Source: Takakia lepidozioides
Taxonomy: Eukaryota > Streptophyta > Takakiopsida > Takakiales > Takakiaceae
Direction of reading: 5' to 3'
Assembly (NCBI GenBank): GCA_030704615.1
Contig: CM060734.1
Location: forward strand, 16,678,001 to 16,742,000
DNA: 64,000 nucleotides
In this document: positions 33,901-45,882 of the stretch, in pieces
How positions within the stretch are numbered: position 1 is the stretch's first letter
Layout of the letters: the number at the start of each line of letters is the position of its first letter
Made by a program: the position numbers and the translations under genes
The notes under the pieces: generated by a model
The model's database searches: none
Seen by the model: the letters and a program-made list of their open reading frames with translations, nothing else
What the model was told of the DNA's origin: nothing

Positions 33901-35507
33901 GGAGGGGAAACAATCGAAATGTTCAAGTCCTTCAAAGTCTGATCCAGCACAATGACGGCGCGCTTTTCGAGCTGCAAATTGTATATTTGTCAGTAATGCA
34001 AGTAAGATACTCATCACATAATTGAAGAAAAGAAAACGGCTTATTTGAATACACACCTGACTCCAAAATGTAGCATTATGGAGCCAGTTATCAAACACCA
34101 AATCACTGATTCCTTCCACCTTTGTGCCAGGCTGTATGGTGCTCTTTGGGAACTGATTCAAGTCCTTTACTGTCTGATCTGAGTTCCATATCTCCAGCCA
34201 CCTTATTTTTGTTTGTGGGTCGACCATGGATATGGCCAGCCGGTGCAATTTCTCCTGCTGCATCTCCAGATGTACATGCTTGTCACAGTGAGATTTGATC
34301 TGCTAAAGGAACTAAGAACCAAGTCCAGGATCTACTATTCTAAGCTGTTTTCCGAAGGCGGACATCAATTTGGTTCTTCGCATTTCAAACTCCTTCTTTA
34401 TTGCTGCTTCCACACCCTTTGATGTCCTTAGTTCCTCTAGTGTAGTGCGATAATATTTGGATTTTCCCTTCTCAGCTGCCTCTGCTAGTTCTTGCTACAT
34501 TGATTCAAATAGTGATTAGCACCGAAGGGACTACAAACATGTATTCGAAAAGTAAACTGAGTACAGACTCGGGCTTACCGCATACATGTACTCCAGAAAC
34601 GCCTCTCGAGTCAAAGAATACCAAGTGTCTGCAGCTCTTCTTGTTTCGCACTTCTTGATTATATTGGGGGGGAGTACTGTCCGAAAATCATCCAGCTTCA
34701 TCAGACCAATCCTCTGAATTCGGAATAGTGTGTGGACCAAGCTTGTTGTCACATGCGATTTCTCTGTCGATCTGCAAAAACATTGGAAACATTGCATTTC
34801 TTAACACTGTTTTTTTGGGATTAGCAAGACACTACAGAGGGAATGAAATCTCTAGGATGACTTACTTGTTCACGTCGTGCATAGCTGTAAGAAGCCTAGC
34901 GATGTCGTTTCCTGGATCCAAAACCATTGCCTCCACAACAACATGCTTGTCTTTGTCTTTCGCATGGTGTTTATGGATGTATCCCATCCATGCCAGCAAT
35001 CGGTGGTTGCCGTCCCAGACGTAGAACATGTGGTTAGGTGTTCTTTCCCATCATGAGGCCCAGCTCGAACTCCTCATTGGCATCTTTCCAGCACTCATCC
35101 CAGGTATCACTGATCTCTGGAGACACTAATGTGCTTTTCCCATTTATATCCGTTAGTGACACATAAAAAACTTGTGTTTCAAGTCTGTATCCATGCACGA
35201 AATCACTCTCCAGTTTTGTTATGTCATGGGAAAGAGGTGGACGCACAACATGCATAGATATCATCCGGCACAGAGGGATGTCCAGACGCCCTCCAGATAC
35301 GAGCATGTCCCTTATAACCTCCTGAGAGTTTACCTTTTGGAATGACATGAGTTCTTTCACCTTGTCAAGGTAGTGCACTTCAGATTCATCTGCTTCATCG
35401 TTATTCTCTGAGCTTTTTCCAGACTCGTCCCCATCTCCAGATCCTTTCCCCTCTGATCCTGTAGGCTTGGACCTCAAAGTTTTCTGCACGATGCCATTCA
35501 AATCTGA
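30957..35507 (-). pseudogene. ParB-like domain plus DNA amino-methyltransferase, split gene, decayed
   Basis: Exons by splice signals (minus strand): 35507-34866, 34771-34579, 34494-34057, 33971-33745, 32771-32121, 32007-31670, 31465-31181, 31078-30957 (TGA). Exon 1 carries FYVWDGNHRLLAWMGYI, a DGNHR signature of ParB-type nuclease folds. Exon 5 has a lysine/glutamate linker with KKAGRKPKDK. Exon 6 has ADFVILDIPDG (motif IV-like; usual DPPY) then FLSDAWTLLLF and GFEVLRTWNC. Exons 7-8 give CFVNPPYEPHVDDILYNFM, WVVDLSVSTGAT and AGGRSIFGMEGDSDLY, i.e. motif I after motif IV, the order of beta-class N4/N6 methyltransferases. Breaks: one-base shifts near 35045, 31390 and 31280, two TAG codons (34312-34314, 34303-34305), and a doubtful join between exons 4 and 5. 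ParB-methyltransferase fusions are known in phages and bacteria; here the gene is split by introns. Function is inferred from motifs only. Confidence 0.65.
32880..33730. repeat. Tandem ~300-bp repeats with paired palindromes
   Basis: Units start with AGGACC at 32880, 33179 and 33496 (period about 299-317; the third is partial). Each unit holds two inverted repeats: a GATGTGAATG(T/G)CGTCAACG copy and a copy with arms GTGAATGTCGT / ACGACATTCAC. They lie between exons 4 and 5 of the methyltransferase gene. Confidence 0.8.
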
Positions 35508-35527
35508 CTGAGTAATGTGCAAATAGT

Positions 35528-36995
35528 GAACGGCGGTAACGACCGTTACCTCATTCGTAAAGACCCGGCCAGGATTTCTTAGTTAGAGAGGATGGCACCT
35601 TACGGGACCTGCCATATGAGGATGGCACCTTCCGCCGCGTAAGGTTCCTCCTCCCGAGGAGAGGAAGCACCTTACGTCGTGTAAGGTTCTTGCTCTTGTG
35701 AGCCGTCTGATCAAGGAAATCGCAGCCATCAAAATGCGAAATCCTTGTTGTTTCTTTACGCAGGGTGAGGTCCTTGGACGGGGGCCTTCCTGAAACTCGG
35801 GGGCTAAGGGCGTCCTTCCGTGTGGTCAAACCCGACCAAAAGATGATGTCATGACCGGGTTTTGGACGTATGCCGAGCACTTCTATGTGTGAAACCCGGA
35901 CCCAAACCCTATGTCGGGTCTGATCTCCGAACTCTCCGTGAAAAGCTGGAAGTTAGGAGATCGGGTCCCGATCTTTGACTTTCACCTGCTATAGCAGGTT
36001 GGTTTTGGCGATCACCTACCGAATAGGTCATTCTTGTGTGTGAAGCCCGTGTGGAATGTGTGTGTGAAAGAAGGAGACTGGCAACGCAAACCGGCTCGTC
36101 CTGGGAGATGGGGTTGCTACATGGACGGACCCCTCGCCAAGTCAACGGGTGGGACCCTGGGTCAAACCCATTCCAACGATGATGTCATTGGAAGGGGTCT
36201 GGTCTACATGGAAACAAGCTCTCATGCACTTCTCTCATGCACTTGGCTACCCCCTCCTCCTAGGCCCCTCATTTCAGGAAGGGCCCCCATCCCCGTCCTC
36301 GGGCCTCACCCTATGCATTATCTTCCATATTAAAATATTTTCGAAATATTTTCCAGGTGCAGTGAAACTTCCATGCATCAGCATAGCACAACAACGGAGG
36401 TGAAAAGCATTTCATTGAGCCATCTTCTACACTCCCTTTCACCAATCACGGTAATGTCTGGACGTTAAGGTGATCAAATCTCTCACATCCCAAACAGCGT
36501 CTGGGTCCTTAGCAGTGCGGATGCGTGGCTGGGGCTGCGCACTGAGTCTGCGTGGCACTCAGGCCAGAAGAGGCGCAGCTCGGGCCCGCGGCACTATCCT
36601 ACTTACGCTTGGGACTTAGTGCTGAGGACCCGCCTCACCGGCTACAGCCCGGTAGTGGGGCCTTCCTGAAACTCGGGGCTAGGCACTCGGCTACCGCCGA
36701 GTGCCTAGCCCCGAGTTTCAGGAAGGCCCCCGTCCTCGGGCCTCACCCTGCGTAAAGAAACAACTAGGATTTTTTTACCATGGAGGGCTGGGATCATCTC
36801 AATCTGTCGGCTCACAAGAGCAGGAACCTTACGCGACGTAAGGTGCCTTCCTCTGGAGGAGAGGAGGAACCTTGCGCGGCGTAAGGTTCTATGCTCTCAC
36901 CTGGAGGGAAAATCCCTCCGCGTAAGGCGCCATCCTCTTTAACTAAAAAATCGTGGCCGGGTCTTTAAGCGAGGCGCTAAGGCACTACCTCGTTC
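35528..36995. mobile_element. Non-autonomous DNA transposon with ~280-bp terminal inverted repeats
   Basis: Left arm 35528-35806 and right arm about 36697-36995 are inverted copies sharing AAAGACCCGGCCA, TTTAGTTA(G/A)AGAGGATGG, CCTTACGCGG-type repeats, GTTTCTTTACGCAGGGTGAGG and GGGGGCCTTCCTGAAACTCGG. Outer ends begin GAACG. No transposase; target duplication not resolved. The left end lies 20 bp upstream of the methyltransferase exon acceptor at 35507, so the insertion is in, or just 5' of, that gene. Confidence 0.7.
36657..36730. repeat. Perfect 34-bp-arm hairpin inside the TIR transposon
   Basis: Arms 36657-36690 and 36697-36730 are exact inverted repeats around a 6-base loop CTACCG. The arm sequence is the inner edge of the element's terminal inverted repeat. 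Confidence 0.9.
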
Positions 36996-38237
36996 AAAAG
37001 ACATCCAACATTCAGCCCCTGGATTGATAACAAAGGACTCGTGGTGTGGAGGATTGCTGCTCTCACGACCACATCGTCCTACTAGCCTCGCATCTATTCT
37101 TTCGTTACACAAAGTTTACAAGTCACAGCATGCACTATGATTCTCATCGAACACCAAACTATGATCTATTCCCGGTAAGACCAGATAACGTTGACATAAT
37201 AGAAGACCTAAACAGGGTTGTGCAGCATGCATCATTCTTCTCTTCCTCTGCTATCAAATTTTTTAGTTTGCCTCTTGACTGGCGCGAGCTTCCCATCTCT
37301 GATTGATGATAGTTCACACTCTTCTAGGGTTTTTACACTAGACAGTAATCTAGCCTACACAAAGACACACAGATACCAAGCCACATTCCGATGATCCTCT
37401 TGGCTTTTTAATTAGAGCTGAACATGATCCCCACAATTGGAGCTCGAGAGGATGAGAGAAAGGCTGCTTTAGATAAGAACCCACATGATAGTAGTAAGGG
37501 ACGGTGAATCTGAAGAAGGGAAAAACAATCCATGAAGCAAAGAATGGCAATCAACTCCGACCTCAGAAAGCATCTGCTGCATATGACAGGAGCCATTCAA
37601 CATCTGAGGGCACTCTCGATTAGTGCAAAAGAAATAGGAAAAACAATGGTGAAAGAGAGAGCGTCTGACTCCTAAATCATGAGTATGACAGCCTATGCTC
37701 AGCTCCAGTAAACATAAACTGGCTGAGAATCTATCACTCCTATGAGTCAAGTAGTAAAAGAACTACTCCAACATGCATCCAATTTCATCAGTAGTCCACA
37801 ATGCATCCACCTTTCTGGGCACATAGCATTCATCTCCATATGCAGACTGAGCACATCATCAACCTCAGGACTCCAAACATGAAGCTGAAGAGTGCAAGAC
37901 TTAGAATCAGCCAGAGGCCAAGGACACAAGCACCACTTCCTAACATTTGGAAATCCGTCTGTACAAACGGGAAGTGTACAGTGCGAATGTTACGTCAAAT
38001 CAACGAAGTCCTCCAACTGGCGAAGTATTCTGTCTGGGGAAAATGAGATGGGCCTCTCATTCATAGCCCATAAAGGGTTGTTGAGACACAGGCGAAGCTG
38101 AAGGCTTGGGATTGCATTACCACCCTGTCAATTGATGAGCAGTCCAGTAAGTCCAAAGCCTCAGTTAATTACACCAACTTTCCCATAAAAATGAACCAAA
38201 AAGTCATTGTTGACTTGAAGCAGGTTGATCTTCTCAT
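36996..38237. other. Region between the TIR transposon and the SPT2-like gene
   Basis: A short plus-strand open frame (37046-37306) has no recognisable motif. The part next to 38238 should include the 3' untranslated region of the SPT2-like gene; no canonical AATAAA was assigned. Nothing else supported. Confidence 0.4.
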
Positions 38238-41200
38238 CTATTTTAACTTGCGCTTCTTTCTGGCCAGTTCTGACCTTCTTTCCTCCTCTTCAATCAATGC
38301 CAGTTCCCGATCATCTTCCTCTTTTGCAATCTTTGCACTGCATCACACAACTCCAGTTAAGAAGGGGAAACATCTTTCAAACTGATGTAACTCCAGACAA
38401 TCCACTTCAGATAACCTACTTATACAGGAGCCATATTACTACCAAGGACCCTAGCCTTTTATTCCAACAATTGATAAAAAGAGTCACTTATAGGATTGTG
38501 CTGGCTGAAGCCCTCGCCATCATAATTTGCATATGGAACACCACGGGACACCAGTTCAGCAACACACCTCCGACGTTCTTCTGCTTGAATCTTACTGAAG
38601 CCAACCTCCATGTTCCGGTCATCTTCATCGTCCACATCACGATACTTGTTGGGATTGTACCTGTTTCACTTGAACTTTAGCTTTGGGTGTTGGGTGTGCA
38701 ACTGTTAAACAACGAAATTTCTTGGTTCTCACGAAGGTTCACTGAGGACATCTCAGGCAAAGAAAGACCATAACAAACTTAGCAAACTGAAACACACAAA
38801 CAAATGAACAAATATGACTCAAGCCTTCAAGAGTCATACCAAGTACAAGACAATTTAACCATTCTTCACTAGCAGTAACTAGTTGGTAAGACTGGCACTG
38901 ACCTACCGGTACTTCATACAATACTGAGGGGAGCATGTTCAGATTGTACTCATAAGACGTTGTTTGCCGTAGCCTTGTGGCCATTGACCCCGCGCCCAGT
39001 TTGAGCGGGAACAAAAGGGACAGAACCTACCTCTGTCAGGGGCTGACGTTGGTAGTAAGACTTACCTCCATATAAAGACTTAATCCGGGTTTTCCAGATA
39101 TCCTCTAGAAATCCCTTCACACAAGCATCAATCTGCTGTGTGTGATTTGCCCAAAAACTAGGCCTCAGGAGGGCCTGGGCTTTTGGCTCAGCCTCGAGAC
39201 TTTCAAAGTTGGTAAACAGAGGTACAGGCACAATTCCCTTAATAGATTTGAAGAGAGCGTCTCTTTGGTGAGAGAACCCCGGACAGTGTATCAGAAAATG
39301 AATACTGTCTTCAGATTGCCCACACAACGGGCAATTGCACTCTCCCTTTCCTCTCTGCTTCTGTTTGCTGTTCAAAGGTAGGCTTCCTGCCCTGAGTTTA
39401 AATTTCAGTCTAGTGCCGAGAGTGGGTAGACCCTTGAGGTCATCCAAGATGTCCTCCCCCATGTCACAGACTGGAAACAAGTTCAGGGAAGTTTTCTGCC
39501 TAACTTCATTTTCATCAGACAATCTCATGGCAACAGACATGGCTGAGGACACTACAGCCTCTAAGTCAGATTTATCCAGCAGGGTCAGGACTTGCGGATC
39601 CAGGTCCAGGTCCTTGAGGATCTCTTCTACTCTCTTCTGCCAGGACTTAGCCTGTTTGACAGGGCGGTCCTGTTTCCAAGATATAGAGTCGATTAACTTA
39701 GGATATCTGGTGTTGGGCATATGTTGCAGCTGACCCCACCATCTGACCTTGAATTCATCTCGTCGGGAGCTTAAGGACGGAATGCCAAACTCACCCCGAA
39801 CAGCCACATTGGCTGTTTTGGAGCATGCTGACATACACTCCTTAAGCACCCCACTTGAATGGATTCTAGAGACTTAGCCTGGTTGGAGTTATCAACCCAT
39901 ATAGCAGATCCGTATTCCAAGGCAGGTCTAATAACGCGACAAAGCATGGTTTTCTTAACCTCAGAGTTGACCCCTCTGCAGTGGAAAAATTTAGTGAGCC
40001 CCAGAGCTTTGCCCTTGCCAGTTTGAACAACTTTCCGGATATGTGCATCCCAATTACAATTGGAGGAGAACTCAATGCCCAGGTAAGTGTAGGAAGGGAG
40101 GACCGGGATCTCTTGGCTACCCCACTGCCACTTAAGATCACTTCCTCCCTCTCCTCTGTCGTTGAATGCTACCACTGCACGTTCAGAGACAGAAACTAAG
40201 TATGTCTGAGCCCACTGTCAGAGTACTTCACAGATCTTCTTGTGCTGGCCTACCGGGGTTCAATGGTCAGCAGCAGTGCTGATAGATGAAAGGTATATCT
40301 GCAAAGGAAATCCTGTCCATAGAGTAAGTGCTTACCCGAACATCTTTTGTATTATGCTGGAGACACCATGATAACCACCCCTGCCATGCTCATCTCCATC
40401 AGCCAAAAAAGAGTCCGATGACTCCTCATTGTCCGAACCCCTCCGTCTCAGTTGCTGGCTATCAACCTTTCTTAATTTATTTGGTCTCAAGGGCCCCGGT
40501 TTTATAGGAGCTTTGAAATGTTTTGCTTGCACACCCTGAAACAGTCACAGAATAAGCACATAGACAAGTATGATTTCTGCATCCCACAACATAAACAGTA
40601 ATCCAAACCAATCGAATGAAGCATCACTACCACAAACAAACAGGATAAGCAACGACATACCAATAATCTATAACTGCCATAAATTCAGAGCACCTTCAGG
40701 AGTTGAAAGATTCCAACACCTCTCCCAGGAGCAAACTTGAACCTCAGCCATTTTGAGACGGGACTCGTTCTAGGCACTACGAACAACAAACCTGTCTTGA
40801 AGTTTCGGACTGCTGCCTTACTTGAGCTCCACCAACTGAAGCTGGTCTATACAAGGCATTGGTAGGCACCCTCTTCTGCACGCCACTGCCTTGCACCTGA
40901 GCATAGCCTTTGCGTTCATCCCTCAAACTGCTCCTTGCAGACGCGGTATTAGATCCAGTAGTGGACCTCCTCAATCCCTCACTTGCTTCCACACGGAGTG
41001 GCGGACCTGGCCCAGAGATAACCTTGGTTGGCAGAGGTTTGGAGTGCCCCCTAACCAGATTTGATACATCTGGTCTCTTCAGTTTGTCTGAGGCAAGTGA
41101 CTGTTGGGACTTGACAGGCTTATTATATGAGGAAGGTTGTGAGGCTCCCGAGGATTTCAACCTCTGGTCAGATTTTGACCTCTCCATTTCTGGCGTATGA

Positions 41201-43249
41201 GATTGTCGAAATTTATTTTGCTGATGCAGGTTTGATGACGAAGGTACTCTGGATTTTGAAGTGTTGACAAGCTTCAAGGGTTTGGAAGAACGAGATGAAG
41301 CATCCTTTGTTGATGCAGCAGTCCGGTGTTGCTCTGAACTTTGACGTTCACCTACCACCTTCTTTGTGCCTTCCAGGTGTGCTCTCAATCCTGCACCAGA
41401 AGAGTTCAGGAAGTTTTCAGGAGAGCATGAGGACACAATGAAATCAGACAACATATAGGGCACTACACAAACTGAAAACAACTCTGGTGACAAAGTACAT
41501 AAGCTGCAAGCCAAACCTCTTTGAAACTACTGAGCACGTCAAAACTAGGGACTCATAGGACTGCTTGCACAACTACCTGTGTGCTGTGTTCACTAGTGAA
41601 ACTCCTTAGGTCTACTGTGCACCGCAGGTAGCAGTGTCCTAGGGTCAAAACTAATATATAGACATTATGCGAGTCCCACAAAACTGAGAAGCAAGCTTCA
41701 TGCAGTTAGGGCTACAATTCTTTCACTCAATCTTCATTCAGGAGATTTTTATCCAACCACTAAATCATACCAGGCTTTGGAGCTTGTGAAGACTTGTCAG
41801 GGGCTTTACTCGGTGCATCTGAAAATAGAAACGAATAGTCACGTGCCTCTTTTAACTGCTGGGCTTTCAATGCAACCTGTAGAAGTTATTTCAAATTTGT
41901 CATTAGGTGAGAATACCAGATAAACAAATAGTTTTGCTTGAACACGTACTAGTACAGTTGGCATCTTTCCATTCAATCATCTTCTCAACAGCACTAAGTG
42001 CAATGAAAGGATAACGAAGTAACAACATGAAATTGAGTTGATATTGCACGAATCAATACACACAAAAGTAGATTCAAAATAACCTTTTCAAGTTACCAAC
42101 TATGCAGATGTGCAACAACCTGGTCATTATAGGAAATACACACCTAACGTTTTGTCTGAATTGGCATCGTTATGCCACTTGACAGCCCCAATATTCGTAC
42201 TCTAACTTCTCTCTCCTTGTCAAAGATTGGAGTGTAAGCCGATAGCCTCCCATCGAGCAATTTTGTAGTGATATTGAAGCTGGATGCATGATTTCAACCT
42301 ACCTCGTTTATAGGCTTGACTGGCGTTGAAACCCTTCTCTCTCCAGGTTTAGAAGTGCTTGCAGATCTAGAGCTTGGCACAGCAGATGACAAAGATGGTC
42401 GTTTTGTTGCAATTTGCTCAACCTAAACACCAGGGCCTCTGAAGTTAAAACAAACCTGTAGCTGTCACCCCATCTGCTACTCTAGACAAAATGAGCTCTG
42501 ACCTGAAGTTCTGGTGTTGTTTCAGTCACATTCAGGGACATGATGACTCGCAAGGGTTAAGGAGCTGTTCTGTACATATTATCCTGCTTCCTCACTTCTG
42601 TGCTTTTCTAACTTACGAATTTAGCAGGTCAATGGTAAATTTAAAGTCAGAACCTCTGTTTAAGATGCAGGCGAAAGAGGTACATATAGCCAAGGTTGAC
42701 TCTGCCCAGTGTAGCATTTGTCAAACTAAAAGGTGGTTTCTAATGTCCAGTCTTCCACTCAGAGACTTACTATGATTTGAAGTGAATCAATATCAATTGC
42801 TATGAACAAGGAAGTTATACACCTAAAAAAGGGAGAGAAAGAGAGATGGAACAGCTGCAAAGCCAAAGGTTTACAATATTAATCTTTACCTACAATTTCT
42901 GCACAGTAAGGAAGAAAAGAGGCATAACATGCTAGCTGGAACCAACCTGGGCCTGCTTTGCAGCTCGGGCGGCGACCATTTCAGAGACCTTCCTGGCAGC
43001 AGCTTCATCAAGGATGCGCTTGGCCACAACAGGCTTGGAGGGACCGAAGAAGGAACCAAAACTGCACAAAGAGTTTGCCAAAGACATGAAGTGGAATAAC
43101 GGAGCAAAATCAACCTGAGCATTGAAGAAAACAGAAAATTGCAACGGGCGCACCAGCTTGCACAATAAAAGGACCTACCTTCGGTCATATGGAAGAGCAC
43201 GCTTCTTGCCCTTCGTGTTTGAATCCAACTGCAATCGCCCCTCTGCCAT
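38238..43249 (-). CDS. SPT2: SPT2-domain chromatin protein, 8 exons, 467 aa
   Basis: Exons (minus strand): 43249-43179, 43061-42947, 42422-42303, 41876-41771, 41390-40792, 40535-40336, 38660-38568, 38337-38238. All junctions are GT-AG, the phases agree, and the total is 1404 nt without internal stops. The start is ATG at 43249 (MAEGRLQLDS), the stop TAG. The N-terminus has the plant-type box SFGSFFGPSKPVVAKRIL (residues ~24-41); LKEARDYSFLFSD lies at ~110-122; a long Ser/Lys-rich disordered middle follows; the C-terminal SPT2 domain reads VSSIIQKMFG-YNPNKYRD (junction at G404), then SAKIAKEEDDRELALIEEEE and a basic RKKRKLK tail. SPT2 proteins bind histones H3-H4 through this C-terminal domain and act in nuclei during transcription. 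Intron 6 (1675 nt) contains a LINE fragment. The symbol is by family resemblance. Confidence 0.85.
38943..40320 (-). pseudogene. 5'-truncated LINE (reverse transcriptase C-terminal part) in an SPT2 intron
   Basis: Minus-strand reading: a damaged FADD-like active-site segment near 40300 (one base missing), then YTYLGIEFSSNCNWDAHIRK, KKTMLCRVIRPALEYGSAIW and a C-terminal cysteine-histidine cluster CNCPLCGQSEDSIHFLIHC (about 39335-39280), all typical of the region after the LINE reverse transcriptase palm. The reading frame shifts near 39840 and has at least one stop upstream of 40175. The ORF ends KATANNVL followed by TGA, and the element appears to stop at about 38943 after GTACAAT. It is a different family from the C-rich LINEs. 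It is in the same orientation as the host gene. Confidence 0.75.
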
Positions 43250-43364
43250 CGCAGGGGTCATAGACCGAGCATAGAACCTGCTTCAGGCAGAAGCGTCAAG
43301 GATCATCTACAAGCCTTCACGTAAAACAAGTGCTATCGCGTTAGGGCTTGCCCTACCAACATAG

Positions 43365-43408
43365 ACCCTAAAACTACACTAACTTAACTCTCGCACACAT
43401 ATATAATA
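43365..43408 (-). promoter_or_regulatory. Candidate SPT2 promoter elements
   Basis: A telo-box-like ACCCTAAA (43365-43372, plus-strand text) and a TATTATATATG box (about 43399-43408, minus strand) lie 116-160 bp upstream of the ATG. Telo-boxes are frequent in plant housekeeping promoters. Assignment is by motif and distance only. Confidence 0.4.
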
Positions 43409-43991
43409 GGGTGCAAAGGGAAATAAAAGAGAAAAGCAGAGTCCTTTTCTAAATTCAGACATGCATGCAACAAGAAAACAGTTAGGTTAGAAGGCATTGG
43501 CCACCGGCCACAGCAGCGGGAGTGTCTTTTCCTTACCTCTTGAATGGTGCACTTTGTTGATTAAAGAGGCTAGAAACAGCCAATCATCCTCAGCCTTGTG
43601 CGCCGCACTTGGTACCTCATGACCCAAATCACCCTTTCTTCTCCCTACATTCGCTTCTGCACTAATTTACATATCATCTCTCAAGCAAGAAAACCAATTT
43701 TCTTTGATACTCGATCCCATGAATTGCATGCTCCCCTCTCAAGAACCTCCCGCTCATGTCTTAACATTGACTGCACTGTGATCAACAAGAGCATTCCGCA
43801 CCTCTGCCCTCGAGAAGCATATCAGTAGAACGAATGCTTCTTCCCTCAGCCTTTCCCCTACAAACAGTAACCTACTGTGAACATTCGTCCAGAATCCATC
43901 CATACCTCAGACTGCCTGTCTAACTGAGATCCCCCTGAAGAATATCCCACATCCAAAGATTCCTTCACCCTAAGCTGTTACTCTCTATACT

Positions 43992-44240
43992 AGGGTAGCA
44001 TGTGCGATTGGCCCAAGCGTCGAGTGTCATCTATGTCCAAGTGCAATCCCCTATGTATCCAAGAGTGTCTCTTATGTCGAGCCCCAAATGTGACCTCTAG
44101 GGTAGTCTGTGCCGTTGGCCCAAGTGTCCAATGTCATCTAAGCCCAAGTGTAAGATCTTCTATGTATCCCAGCACGTCTCCTATGTCAAGGCCCAAGTGC
44201 GACCTCTAGCGTAGCTTGTACCTTTGGCCCATGTGTGAGG
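43992..44240 (+). repeat. Tandem repeat, ~108-bp unit, 2.3 copies
   Basis: Units begin at 43992, 44099 and 44208 with AG(G/C)GTAG, share TTGGCCCAAG(C/T)GTC, CTATGTATCC and TGTGACCTCT-like blocks, and differ by about 20-25%. Confidence 0.75.
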
Positions 44241-45882
44241 AATTGAAATCTAAGACCAAGTGCAATTTCTTAGAGGAGACCACGCATCAGATACAAAATA
44301 GGAGAAGATCCTAATGTACAAGCACCCAAACATAGCAGATATACTTTCATTAGTTAACATTGCTCTTGATATTAATGAGCATCAAATATAAATTTGTATA
44401 ATTTTTTATTTTTGTGAAATATGTTTTTAATCAATAACAGCCACCGGTAAATGGCTGGAGACCACCGGTGAAAACCGGTCGTTGTTTCTTCTTCCTTGAT
44501 CTCTTGTTCGCAAAAGTCTGGCCTTCGTGGGATGTGGGCGTGGAGTGGGATGTGTTGCGTGGATTCGTGGACAAAGAGGGCAGTCGTGACAGCATGCGCA
44601 TCCTCATGGTGCAATCTCCTCTCTGCGATGATGAATCGCACCAATTATGTTCTGCAGACTGCGTTATCTTCCGTAATTCCTCTACCCGCCCCTCAAATCC
44701 ACCTATCCCACCTCACTCACCTTTGCATTAGTGTTCCAGATGACTAGTGTATGCATGCATATAAGCAAGTAACTTGCACTCAACAACAGACGGTTCCAAC
44801 GTGCAGCAAGCATTGCTTTGGGGGTGCCAACGGGTGTGTTTGGGATATTGTAGGTTTTCGATGTGCAACTTTTAAGATGTTGGACGGGGGGATTGTATGG
44901 TGACATGGAAACCCTAACTATATTGTTATTTGACTCTCAGAAAGAAGCAGCAGTAGCTCTGGAGGAGGAGGTTCGGTATTAAAGGTGTTGATCATCCTTG
45001 CTTGGTAGCTACCATTTTAATGTGGGGTGGTAGGGCTTGTGATAGGGGCTTGTGGCTTCTCAGTGTTTGTTGCCTAGGTTTCAAGAATCGAAAGGCCATT
45101 ATGGGGAATACAGTTCCTGTAGGGCCCAATACCACTGACAGAGGAGGTCAGAGTCAAAAGCTCCTAGCACACAGAGAAGGTCTCGGGTTGTTGGAGCCGA
45201 GTGGCAGCATATAGATGAGGTGAGTAAAGATTGTAAGGTCTGTTTCCTTGCAAAAGATTGCCAAGGTGTGGCTCCAAAGAGTTGGTTTTAGTTTTCAGTC
45301 CCCTTTTGTCTTTAGGGAATGTAGCCAGTATAAAGTTTTATGTATGTTTGTAAACAGGGGTGGTGTATGACGAGAAGGAAGAGGTTCGGGGGCTTTTGAA
45401 GAAGGTCAGTGCTTTATTTCTCTCTAGGAGTATCATTAAATTTCTCTCGTCTGAGTAGTTCCGACAGACCATGACTAGATGGATTTAACCTATAATTGAG
45501 AAATATGGATTGCCAGAATACACTAACCGAGATTGATTAAATGTGTGTAGATGTGAGTGGAACTTCAATATCTGTGTTACAAGGAGTCAACAAATACCTT
45601 ATGATCTTGACCGTCTATTGCTGACTATGACGCATCATTAAGGGCAGGATTTTCAAATCGCGATAGTCGACGTGCCGGTGCGATTACCGACGATCACCAG
45701 TCTCCATGTTTCTATGGAGTGGGAATACCTGCTATCGCGCACGTATCTGTCTCTCACTTGGGTCCTGTTGTATCTGTCAGTGTCACTGTTGATTTGTAGT
45801 ACAGCTCTAACACCTCGGACGTGCGTGAGTGATTTGGCGAGCGTGACTAGTTAGAAGAACGTATGACCTCTTGGAATACACA
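44241..45882. other. About 1.6 kb without a supported gene
   Basis: AT-richer sequence with a small ACCGGT-rich spot at 44443-44480. Short open frames only, none with a motif I recognise. Confidence 0.45.
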
